Assembly (NCBI GenBank): GCA_037952775.1
Contig: JBANAY010000003.1
Location: 8,246,001-8,310,000 of the forward strand
Length of the DNA: 64,000 nt
Direction: 5' to 3'
From: Clonostachys chloroleuca
Taxonomy: Eukaryota > Ascomycota > Sordariomycetes > Hypocreales > Bionectriaceae
Shown here: positions 55,701 to 64,000 of the stretch, piece after piece
Layout of the letters: each line of letters starts with the position of its first letter
Numbering within the stretch: the first letter of the stretch is position 1
Program-made: the position numbers and the translations under genes
Notes under the pieces: generated by a model
Told to the model about the DNA's origin: nothing
What the model saw: the letters and a program-made list of their open reading frames with translations, nothing else
The model's database searches: none

Positions 55701-58605
55701 ATGGGCAATTTCATCAGTTGGCTCACGGAGAATTCTCCTGGCCAAGATGACAGCATTGGCGAGGCGAGAGCAACCCAGCCTCAGTCGCTGTCTGGTAAGT
55801 CGCACATGGAGGAGGCGGTGGTGAACAACTCATGGTCACTTTGAACGGAGTAACTAATTATTTTGCACAGGCATGATCAGCACACTGGTCCCTGTCTTGG
55901 TAACGAGTAGTATCTTCCTTGTGATTTTCCTCATCTTCAGAGTATCGCAAAGGAGATTCTATGCCCCGCGTACATATCTGGGCTCCCTACGTGAGAAGTA
56001 GGTAGCCAATGGCAACAGTTCACAATGGCTGTATATCATGAATATGGGTGCTAACATTTTCACAGTGAACGGAGCCCAGAGCTCCCCAGGGGGTGTTGAA
56101 CTGGTTTGCCGCATTTTGGAAGATCCCCGATGTGTATGCTCTCCAACACCAGAGTCTCGATGCCTATCTGTTCCTCCGCTTCCTTCGAATCTGCTGCACG
56201 ATAACCTTTGTTTCGCTCTGCATCACCTGGCCAATCCTCTTCCCTGTCAATGCTACCGGCGGCAATAACCTAAGTCAGCTCGAGGTCATTAGTTACAGTA
56301 ACATCAACCTTGATACGCAGAAAAACCGATTCTACGCGCACACATTCGTGGCATGGATCGTTTACGGTTTCCTCATGTATACCATCACGCGCGAGTGCAT
56401 CTTCTACATCAACATCCGTCAGGCCTACCTCCTCACACCTCAGTCGGCTCGACGCATTTCTTCGCGCACCGTCCTGTTCACGGCCGTCTCTGACGATTTC
56501 CTCGACGAAGCTCGCATCCGCCGGATCTTCAGCACTGATGCTGTCAAGAACGTTTGGATTCATGGAGAGACTAAGGAGCTCGATAAGCTGGTCGAGGAGC
56601 GTGATAAGGCGGCCCTGACCCTCGAAAAGGGCGAGATTAAGTTGCTCAAGACTGTCAACAAGGAACGAGTCAAGTCTGGCAAGAAGTCGCAACCTGCAGG
56701 TGAACCCGCCCTGGATACCGAGACTGGCAACATTGCGTCTCGCTGGATCACTGATAAGATGCGACCGACTCACCGTCTTGGCTTCTTGGGTCTTGTTGGA
56801 AAGAAGGTTGACACGATCGAGTGGGGAAGAGCCGAGCTCCAGAAGCTGGTCCCCCAGACCGAGGCTGCCCAAGCTGAGTATCGTGCCGGGAACTACAAGA
56901 AGCTCCGCGCTGTCTTCGTCGAATTCTACCACCAGTCCGATGCCCAGGCCGCATTCCAGGTCGTCACGCACCACCATGCTCTTCACATGGCCCCTCGTTA
57001 TATTGGCGTGCGGCCCGAGGAAATTGTCTGGAGCAACCTGGCTATTCCCTGGTGGCAGAAAATCATTCGCCGTTATGTCGCCATCTTCGGTGTCGCCGTT
57101 CTTATTATCTTCTGGGCCATCCCTGTTGGTATTGTCGGTATCATTGCTCAGGTTAACACTCTCAAGACACTGCCCGGCCTCACTTGGATTGCGAATATCC
57201 CCGACGTAAGAGTCACTATATTGACGTCTCTCTGCCTTCACATTACTGACATGGTATTGATCTAGATTATTCTCGGTGTCGTTTCTGGTCTCCTCCCGTC
57301 TGTGGCACTGTCTATCCTGATGAGCTTGGTTCCTGTGTTCATGCGACTGTTTGCTAGGCTTGCAGGCGAAGTCACTCTTTCCAGGGTTGAGTTGTATACT
57401 CAGAATGCCTACTTCGCTTTCCAGCTCATTCAGGTCTTCCTTATCCGCACATTGACCGATACAGCCTCGACTGCTGTCGTGCAGATTGCCAACGACCCAT
57501 CATCGGTCTTCAGCATTCTTTCTTCAGCTCTCCCTACCTCTTCCAACTTCTATATTTCCTACTTCATCGTGCAGGGATTGACTATCGCCATCAGCGTCCT
57601 CACCCAGGTTGTTGGCTGCGTCATCTTCAATATTCTGTACCGATTCCTTACTGGCACACCCCGAGCCATGTACAACAAGTGGACAAGCCTGAGTGCCATC
57701 ATGTGGGGAAGCGTACTTCCCGTGTACACTGCCATCGCTGTCATTAGTATGTTTGAAGAATTGTCTATAATTGACGTCTGGAGTCTTGATGCTAACCCGG
57801 TCTAGGTATCACATACGCTGTCATCGCCCCCATTATGCTTTTCTGGGCTACCATCGGACTGGGACTTTTCTACCTGGCATATCGTTACAACGTCCTGTTC
57901 GTGACTGACACCGCTGTTGACACGCGAGGTCTCTTTTACCCTCGCGCTTTGAAGCAGCTCTTTGCAGGCATCTATCTTGCTGAGATTTGCATGGTGGGCA
58001 TGTTCGCCGTATCCAAGGCTGCTGGACCTGCTGCTCTCATGGCAGTCTTCTTGGTCTTCACAATCCTGTTCCAATTCACCATGCTCCGCGCTCTGGATCC
58101 CCTGCTGTACAACTTGCCCCGCTCTCTCCAGGTCGAAGAGGAGCTGATCCAGGAGCGACTCTCTGACGCCGAGCGGCAAGACAAGGTCGTGTCTGAATCC
58201 AACGGTCACGGCCAGACCAAGGCATCCGGATCTGGTTCTTCTCCCCGCGTCGAAGAGGTGGCTCCTAAGAAGAAGGGCAATTTCATTCAGAAATGGCTCA
58301 AGCCCTGGATCTACTCCGATTATGAAACACTTCGCAAGATGGTTCCTCAGGATGACTCCCTTGGTGCTCACGAGTACAGTGACGAGATCTCGGCTACGGC
58401 GTACCTCCCACCCTCAGTTACCAAGACTGCGCCCGTTCTTTGGATTCCTGAGGATCCTGCCGGTGTGTCCAAGCAAGAAATTGCCCTGACAAGCAAGGTA
58501 ATCGCCATCTCCGACGAAGGCTGCACTCTGAGCGACAAGAACAAGCTAGAGTGGGACGTTGAGGGAGCCCGCCCACCCATCTGGAACGAGAAGATTTACT
58601 ACTAA
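55701..58605 (+). CDS. CSC1/OSCA/TMEM63-family stress-gated cation channel (DUF221), with a 1-base frame break
   Basis: Five exons: 55701-55794, 55871-55997, 56066-57205, 57266-57746, 57806-58605; introns are 76, 68, 60 and 59 nt. The N-terminus is MGNFISWLTEN, with the first helix in SGMISTLVPVLVTSSIFLVI. Then comes the family block RSPELPRG / VLNWFAAFWKIPDVYALQHQ, the HQSLDAYLFLRFLR helix, the long cytoplasmic loop and the PPEEIVWSNL-like motif (VRPEEIVWSNLAIPWW). About eight further helices follow, including FARLAGEVTLSRVELYTQNAYFAFQ. The C-terminal cytosolic tail ends PPIWNEKIYY. The family forms plasma-membrane cation channels opened by osmotic or mechanical stress. The break is in exon 3 at the G5 run 56089-56093: RSPELPRG before, VLNWF after. 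Exon 3 is one base short of what the phases on both sides demand, and one extra base gives 880 aa. As written, the first three exons would end at a stop within four codons. Confidence 0.9.
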
Positions 58606-60865
58606 GTTCCTATGATTGATACCCCATAACTTTTTCTTTCTTATTTTTATTTGCTTAATATTCTTGGGATCCATGGGGTGTTTTAGCATCCTCTAGGTAT
58701 AATACCTTTTGGAATAAATTTCTGAATGATGTATCATGGCAAGGAGTCATGGTTGGATAGACGGAACGAAGCCGGGGATTCAGCATGAACTGCCTTTGAG
58801 AGAACCAATATGTGTAATGATGTGTTGTACCATGCCCTTACGAGAGACTTTGAACATCGTCTGGGCTGTTGAGTTCGCGTAATTACAATTGATACCACTT
58901 TGATACGTTTTGGCTTCGAATTCGACTTGTGATGTTGAGATGAGATGCTTGGGCGTTTGAGGCTGCGTATTACAGGATTTGATTTCGTGAGCGACATGCG
59001 ATCAACAAAAAAATTGTAGTGTAATTTGGCCATCGTATGCTTTCTCGTTTCGAGTTGCACAATTCAAATTACTAGGTATCCATAGATAACAACTCTAGAG
59101 ATTAATGTCAGAGAGTGAGACTGACTCGGAACTCGTGGCGCACTTGTACCTTCAGCTACGAGTACCTACTCTACTCAACGATATTTCGGTGTGTCCGGTT
59201 TTGCTTTTTCCATCCTCGTCTGTGATTTAACCTGTTTCGGATCACGAGCAGTACAAAGTGATGCTCAAGCACAGGTCATGCGCTGCTTTCTTTCAAGGCC
59301 CAGAACGAGTGGACTAGATTTGCTGCAGATTGGTATCTTAATGATGTCCACTAAGTGACCAGCAGCGATATCGAGTAGCGTCTTGGTATGGCATTGGCCT
59401 GTCACTCGAGGACATGGCGGGAAGAGCCGCTCCTCAATCGTGCCACGGCTGCTGTGGAAACAGGGGTGGTGTCTGGGCCGTGAAGTCAAATTGGTTCGAG
59501 TATCATCTGGTAAGGGCCGAATTATATGATACGGTACTGGGTATATGCGGCTAAGGGTGGTGGCGCTGCGCAGGGGCGAACCGAGAGCATGATAGCACGA
59601 ATATTGGCTGATGGTGCCGGTTGGTTGGAGGGGCAGCAGAATGCTATTTTGTGGGTAGGATTGCATGGATTGTTGTTCGCAGCATGATTGTGATATTGAG
59701 AGCTGTTAGATGGGACATGCAGGAACGGGCTGTGTTTGCCGCGACACATAACGGACCGCAGTTGATTTTGGTTCATGTCTACGGTGTATGGGACAAACAA
59801 TGGCAGACAACCGCGCAAATGACGATCCCATTGTTCCGCCTGTTCGAGTCGTAGTGAGTACGGTGACGGTCTGCTAGCCAAGGGTATCTGCCCTTTGGTC
59901 TGGTCAGTTGGCAGCACTAGTCTCAGATCCGCGCGGCACATGTGCTTTGTGCTCTATCCTTTCGGGCTGCTCGTCTCGGGCATGTCTTCTCATTGGGTGC
60001 TTGGACGGCAATAGTTGCGGTGGTTGCCATGGCGACGTTGTTGCAGTAAACAGAGACAGCCCCCACCTCCAACTGACGGGACTTGGCACATCACCAGAGA
60101 CGCAACACGAGGCGTCCATTGGCTCCTTTGGCGGCTCCTCTTCCCTGTTCTGGGTAGGAAGCTTTCCCTCTCGCGCGCAGTTATCCCTCGCGGAGCTTCT
60201 TTTAGTTCGCAGCTGCAGTCCCCATACCCCTGCTGGTTGATGGCCAAGTGAACGGTCCCCTGTTTACTTTCTGGTGGTGGTGTGTAGGTGTGCTTGATTA
60301 GCTGCATGGTTCATCCGTCTAGCTAGAGAGAGGGGAGCAGGCTTGGATAGCGAACGGTGGCGCAAGACCCTTCCTTCTTTGTTGCTTTCTTCTTGTGCAT
60401 CACTTCCCGCGTACAGCTTCTTGCACTCCTTTGCGATACTATTGCCGTTGTCTTCTGTTTTCGGGAAGCTTCACGAGAGAGTGAGAGAGAGAGCGCGGCT
60501 ATACCTCGATTCCTTCCTTGAGCCGTTACACTTGAGCTTTCGCCCAGCGCCGTTCATTACCTTGCCCAAGCTACAGCTACTGCGACAGAGATCGGACGGA
60601 GCTATTATTCGACGGCGACGGGCCATATCGAGGGAGCAACAAGGTACAACAAGTGAGAGGCGGAAACTTAGCCATGACTTAGTTGGAGGAGAGCTATTCC
60701 AAACTACAAACGATCCGGCCAACTACCTACAACCATTGTTCTTCCCCCTCCTTCGCCCAAGCAAAGGGGATACTGAAGGGCGGGCGGACGACGTCAAAAG
60801 AGACGGGCCAAGGGGCCGAAAAAAACCTAAAGAGGACAAAGAAACAAAACCCAGACCAAGCAACG
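58606..60865. other. Intergenic region and leader of the kelch gene
   Basis: 3' region of the channel gene, then the promoter of the gene at 60866. A long open frame that overlaps from 60343 runs in a different phase through the kelch gene and is a shadow. No RNA gene or repeat is visible. Confidence 0.5.
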
Positions 60866-63800
60866 ATGCCGAAATCAACGACGAGGAGGTCCGACCTCCG
60901 GCGCCTGGCACTACTGCTACTACTGCAGGCCGCCTCCCCCGCGACCGTGACGGCACAGACCCTCCCCTACACACCCACCCAGGTCCTCGCGCCCGCGTGC
61001 TTCAACGAGTCGGCGTGCGACGGCGCGGGGCTGGCCTATGTCCTCGACGGCGTCAAGTTCCTCGCCATCAACTACACGGAGCAGGTACCCGACGGCGAGG
61101 CGCCCGGGGAGCTCGAGGGCCAGCCCGGGTTGCCTTTCGGGGCGCCGTACAGCGCCGCGCGCGCAAGCGACGGCCGCCTGATGGCGTACGCGGGCGAGTG
61201 CGGCGTCCGGGGCAAGCTGTGGACGTACACGGTCGGCGGCGGCGGGTGGCAGGAGGAGGATGTCCAGAGCAGCGGGGAGGTTGCCGGAGGGCCGCACTAC
61301 CTCGGCGCGGCGATGGCCTTCTCGACGAAGCTGGCGCCCGAGATGGACAGGCCGTCGCTGTACGTGTACGGGGGCATGTGTCCCAACTCGTCGGCGGAGA
61401 CGGTCGACTCGTGGCAGTGGGCGGCCAACTACACCAAGTCGATGCTCAAGATCGCCCCGGACGGCGACAAGGAGGTGGCGAGCAACACGGCGCTCAGTGG
61501 AGGACCGAAGGCGCCCATGGCCGGGTTCACGAAGACGCAGCTCCCGCACAGCCTGGCCAACGTGTCGGGCACCATTACGCAGCAGGCCAGGTGGGTGCTC
61601 CTCGGGGGTCACACGGCGTCGGCCTTTATCAACATGAGCAACGCTGTGCTCTGGGGCCTCCCCGACGAGTCGTGGACGTATATAAACATCCAGGCGCCAA
61701 AGGTCGAGGGCCCCACGGAGCTCTCGGCCATCTACGAGCGTGCCAGCACCGAGGTCACGCCACGGAGCGGGCACACGGCCGTCCTCAACGAGGATGGTAA
61801 ATCTATTACCGTGCTTGGGGGTTGGGTCGGCGACGTGAACACCGCCGCGGATCCGCAGCTCGCCGTGCTGGAGATGAGCCAGGCGTACAGCGGGTGGAGG
61901 TGGAAGATCCCGACCCAGCAGCCGGACTTTGGCGCCGTGTACGGGCACGGTGCTGCAGTGCTCCCGGGCAACGTCATGGTCGTCTACGGCGGACGAGGGA
62001 TCGGGTCGTCATCGTCGAGTAGGAAGGCGAAGAGGCAGGCGGCCGGCTTGTCCTCGCCGAGATATCTGAACTTGACGGACATGTCCTGGGCTACGAGTTA
62101 TACGAACCCAGGGGTGAGCAGCGACACTGGGGGTCCGGATGCGCCCAACGGAAGCACTGACTCTTCGACGCCGGTGAGGTTGGGACTTGGACTTGGACTG
62201 GGACTTGGTCTAGGTTTGATACTGATTATCTCCATGATTATATTCTGTACCTGGAAGTCCAAGAACCGCAAGTCTCGCGATGCGGCTGTTGCTGCTCTGG
62301 TGCAGGATTCGAAGAACTTTATACACGACGGTGATGACGAGATGGCGGAACGAGACGACTTCTTCGCGACATGGGGACGCGGCGGATGGTTCGCATCTGG
62401 TGCCTTGGATCAGCCCTACCGCCCGCCCGGACAGCAGGATCGATCTCTCGGGTATGAGAGCCTACGAGGATCCCAGGGAAGCGGCTCACCGCAGGACTAC
62501 GGGGCTGGGTACATGATGGGCGTTCCCTCCATCGTCCGGAAGCCGGTGCCCCGACAGTCGAGGGGGCTGTACAATCAATTCACCAATGGCCCTGGAGGCA
62601 TCCACCCTATCCTGGAAGACGACGAGGACGAGCATCTGCATCACGTACACGTTGCCAAGGCGGCCGACGATATCCCCCATACACCCACGTCGGACGTGCC
62701 ATCCGACCCCTTTATAACCCCGATCAACCCAGTTCCCGCGCCTCTCTTCAGTAGGCCCAACAGCGGAGCGATAAGCCCTGAGAGCGTACGGCGATACGAT
62801 TCCGAGGTTCAGGACTGGGTATCAGAGGTCGACGCCGCGGAGGGCCTGCTTGATAGAATTAACAGCACCCGCGGCAAGGTCTCGCCCACGCGCCGGGCAT
62901 CCTACCGCTCGACCGGACCCCGCGACGACGAATCCGGCCTGTCAGAGGTATCCAACCGCAGCGCGGCGCGGCGCACCAACGTGGCCAACGCCATGGCCGG
63001 CATCCCCGCGCTGGAGAACAAGCCGGGCAGCTCGTCAAGCAGCAGCTACAACACGGCCAAGTCGTCATTCAACGCGCTGCAGCAGGAGGGACCGAGCCTG
63101 CTACTAGGAGGCACGACTGGAGGGCTGGGACCGACCGACGAGGAGCTGGACGCGAGGGCTATCGCCGAGGACGTGCAGATGCCCGGGTCCCCGTCCAAGT
63201 CGAAGCCGCGGCGGGGTTGGCTGGGCTCGCTGCGCCGGGTCTTCTCGACGTCAGGCCGCAGCGTGACTCCCTCGTCGACGGAGTCGCGCGAGTACGCGCA
63301 GAGCCCGCACTCGTGGGACCAGCACAGCAGCGGGGACATGGAGCCGCCCTCGCGGCTGGTCGGGCTCAACGGCGAGCTCCTGAGGCGGAAGCAGGGACGG
63401 CGCGACTGGGAGCACGACAGCGGGGAGGAGGACCAGTGGGACATTGAGCGGGCGGTGGAGCAGCGGCTCGTGCAGGTCATGTTCACGGTGCCCAAGGAGC
63501 GGCTGCGCGTTGTGAACGGGGACGAGGAGAACCCCGTCGACGAGGAGATGGCGCAGACGGCGGAGCTGGTCGATCCGGAGGGTGAGGGGGATAGTCTGCG
63601 GCGGGCGATGACTGCCGAGTTGGATCTGGGTGATGTAGGTGCTGGTGCTGCGTCTGCGCCGCGGGATAACAGCAGTAGTATCCGGCGGAGCTACGACGGC
63701 GGCGTGAGGATGGATAACGCGAGCAGCAGCCACCGCCGTAGCTATATGACGGAGGACGGCGGCGTGAGGATGGATAATGCCAGCAGCAAGCGGCGGAGCT

Positions 63801-64000
63801 ACGCGACCGAGGACGGCGGTGTCAAGTTCGACAATGCCAGCAGCAAACGGCGCAGCTACGCCACGGAGGACGGCGGCGTGAAGATGGACAGCGCCAGCCG
63901 CAAGAGCTACCACACCGAGGACGGCGGCGTGGGCATCGACATGGGCATGGGCGCGGAGAAGGAGGCGGACGAGCAGGAGGTGTCGTTGCTGAGTCCCAGC
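60866..64000 (+). CDS. Kelch-type single-pass membrane protein, incomplete at the window end
   Basis: An uninterrupted frame of 1045 codons from the ATG at 60866 to the window edge; no stop is reached. Residues 1-30 are a basic-then-hydrophobic signal peptide (RRLALLLLLQAASPATVTA). Residues ~31-435 form an ectodomain with several N-glycosylation sequons and kelch-like blades: YVYGGMC, WVLLGGHT, RSGHTAVL...ITVLGGWVG, GAAVLPGNVMVVYGGRG. One transmembrane helix at ~437-462 begins with an alternating Leu-Gly run. The tail (>580 residues) is cytosolic and disordered: Ser/Arg/Asp-rich with a tandem repeat near the end. Kelch propellers bind proteins or glycans; fungal type-I proteins of this layout have been tied to cell-surface sensing or polarity, which is inference here. 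The first in-frame ATG is used; the protein starts directly with the signal. It shows no frame damage. Confidence 0.85.
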   Translation, partial: MPKSTTRRSDLRRLALLLLLQAASPATVTAQTLPYTPTQVLAPACFNESACDGAGLAYVLDGVKFLAINYTEQVPDGEAPGELEGQPGLPFGAPYSAARASDGRLMAYAGECGVRGKLWTYTVGGGGWQEEDVQSSGEVAGGPHYLGAAMAFSTKLAPEMDRPSLYVYGGMCPNSSAETVDSWQWAANYTKSMLKIAPDGDKEVASNTALSGGPKAPMAGFTKTQLPHSLANVSGTITQQARWVLLGGHTASAFINMSNAVLWGLPDESWTYINIQAPKVEGPTELSAIYERASTEVTPRSGHTAVLNEDGKSITVLGGWVGDVNTAADPQLAVLEMSQAYSGWRWKIPTQQPDFGAVYGHGAAVLPGNVMVVYGGRGIGSSSSSRKAKRQAAGLSSPRYLNLTDMSWATSYTNPGVSSDTGGPDAPNGSTDSSTPVRLGLGLGLGLGLGLILIISMIIFCTWKSKNRKSRDAAVAALVQDSKNFIHDGDDEMAERDDFFATWGRGGWFASGALDQPYRPPGQQDRSLGYESLRGSQGSGSPQDYGAGYMMGVPSIVRKPVPRQSRGLYNQFTNGPGGIHPILEDDEDEHLHHVHVAKAADDIPHTPTSDVPSDPFITPINPVPAPLFSRPNSGAISPESVRRYDSEVQDWVSEVDAAEGLLDRINSTRGKVSPTRRASYRSTGPRDDESGLSEVSNRSAARRTNVANAMAGIPALENKPGSSSSSSYNTAKSSFNALQQEGPSLLLGGTTGGLGPTDEELDARAIAEDVQMPGSPSKSKPRRGWLGSLRRVFSTSGRSVTPSSTESREYAQSPHSWDQHSSGDMEPPSRLVGLNGELLRRKQGRRDWEHDSGEEDQWDIERAVEQRLVQVMFTVPKERLRVVNGDEENPVDEEMAQTAELVDPEGEGDSLRRAMTAELDLGDVGAGAASAPRDNSSSIRRSYDGGVRMDNASSSHRRSYMTEDGGVRMDNASSKRRSYATEDGGVKFDNASSKRRSYATEDGGVKMDSASRKSYHTEDGGVGIDMGMGAEKEADEQEVSLLSPS
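63683..63940 (+). repeat. In-frame tandem repeat, five copies of a ~57-bp unit
   Basis: The unit encodes RRSYATEDGGVKFDNASSK (19 residues), with variants. Copy 1 lacks the TE segment, copies 2-4 are near complete, and copy 5 is shortened to RKSYHTEDGGV. It lies in the cytoplasmic tail of the kelch-type protein and ends shortly before the window edge. The mix of identical and diverged positions indicates repeated unequal exchange. Confidence 0.85.

Noticed and set aside
25134..56093. Programmed -1 frameshifting as the common cause of the six frame breaks
   Set aside because: The genes are unrelated, the sense runs are C in some and G in one, and no shared downstream structure is apparent; sequence error is simpler.
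56270..57241. 323-aa open frame antisense to the channel gene
   Set aside because: It is fully inside the conserved CSC1 coding exon; the sense protein is clearly the real product.
60343..61800. 485-aa frame overlapping the kelch gene in another phase
   Set aside because: It lacks an ATG at its start, becomes Arg/Gly/Pro-rich as typical of a shifted GC-rich frame, and the kelch frame has signal peptide and propeller motifs.
60920..61948. 342-aa antisense frame in the kelch gene
   Set aside because: Shadow of GC-rich third positions; composition is Arg/Leu/Val-rich without motifs.
63251..63913. 220-aa antisense frame over the coding minisatellite
   Set aside because: Its repeats simply mirror those of the sense tail repeats.

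Overview
This 64-kb window comes from the nuclear genome of a filamentous ascomycete (Pezizomycotina, most likely Sordariomycetes). The genes have short introns, mostly 47-95 nt, with GT...AG ends and branch sites of the CTAAC/CTGAC type. The protein families also fit: an ergothioneine synthase fusion (Egt1), a Bbc1 actin-patch protein, a fungal GCP4, and a CSC1/TMEM63 channel. Coding regions are GC-rich. Several intergenic stretches are visibly AT-rich, at about 1-650, 1.8-4.3 kb and 32.4-36 kb. I see no rRNA, tRNA, CRISPR array or intact transposon.

Layout. 0-10 kb: a FAD-dependent amine/amino-acid oxidase-like gene (-), an AT-rich gene desert, a seven-helix membrane protein (+) and a MET22/HAL2-type bisphosphate nucleotidase (+). 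11-15 kb: BBC1 (+). 15-20 kb: a 5.2-kb stretch without a recognisable gene, ahead of a tubby-like protein of unknown function (+, 20.2-21.7 kb). 23-31.5 kb: four minus-strand genes, namely a short-chain dehydrogenase, an epoxide hydrolase, gamma-tubulin complex component GCP4 and a spartin/senescence-domain protein. 33.8-34.8 kb: a three-exon claudin-like membrane protein inside an AT-rich island. 37-42 kb: egt1 (+, 11 exons including 14- and 22-nt micro-exons), convergent with GCN3 (eIF2B alpha, -). 42.9-44.6 kb: a small acidic ORF and a 211-aa protein that looks like an inactivated adenylation C-terminus plus carrier didomain. 46.5-52.4 kb: a NECAP-like endocytic protein (+), then an unknown gene, a PflX-type radical SAM protein and a second unknown gene (all -). 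55.7-58.6 kb: a CSC1/TMEM63 channel (+). From 60.9 kb to the window end: a kelch-type single-pass membrane protein with a long repetitive tail (+, incomplete).

The strongest cross-window signal is that six otherwise well-conserved genes (epoxide hydrolase, GCP4, spartin-like, egt1, NECAP, CSC1-like) each lack exactly one base at a short C or G run. Exon-length arithmetic supports all six, and egt1 is the least certain. The losses occur on both strands and in both C and G sense runs, so uncorrected homopolymer deletions in the assembly are the simplest explanation. Automated annotation of this window will probably truncate or mis-splice these genes. The most interesting biological candidate is the pseudo-adenylation/pseudo-carrier protein at 44005-44640.

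Most genes look like independent housekeeping or cell-biology genes. The only plausible functional pair is the epoxide hydrolase and the short-chain dehydrogenase, which are adjacent and co-oriented.
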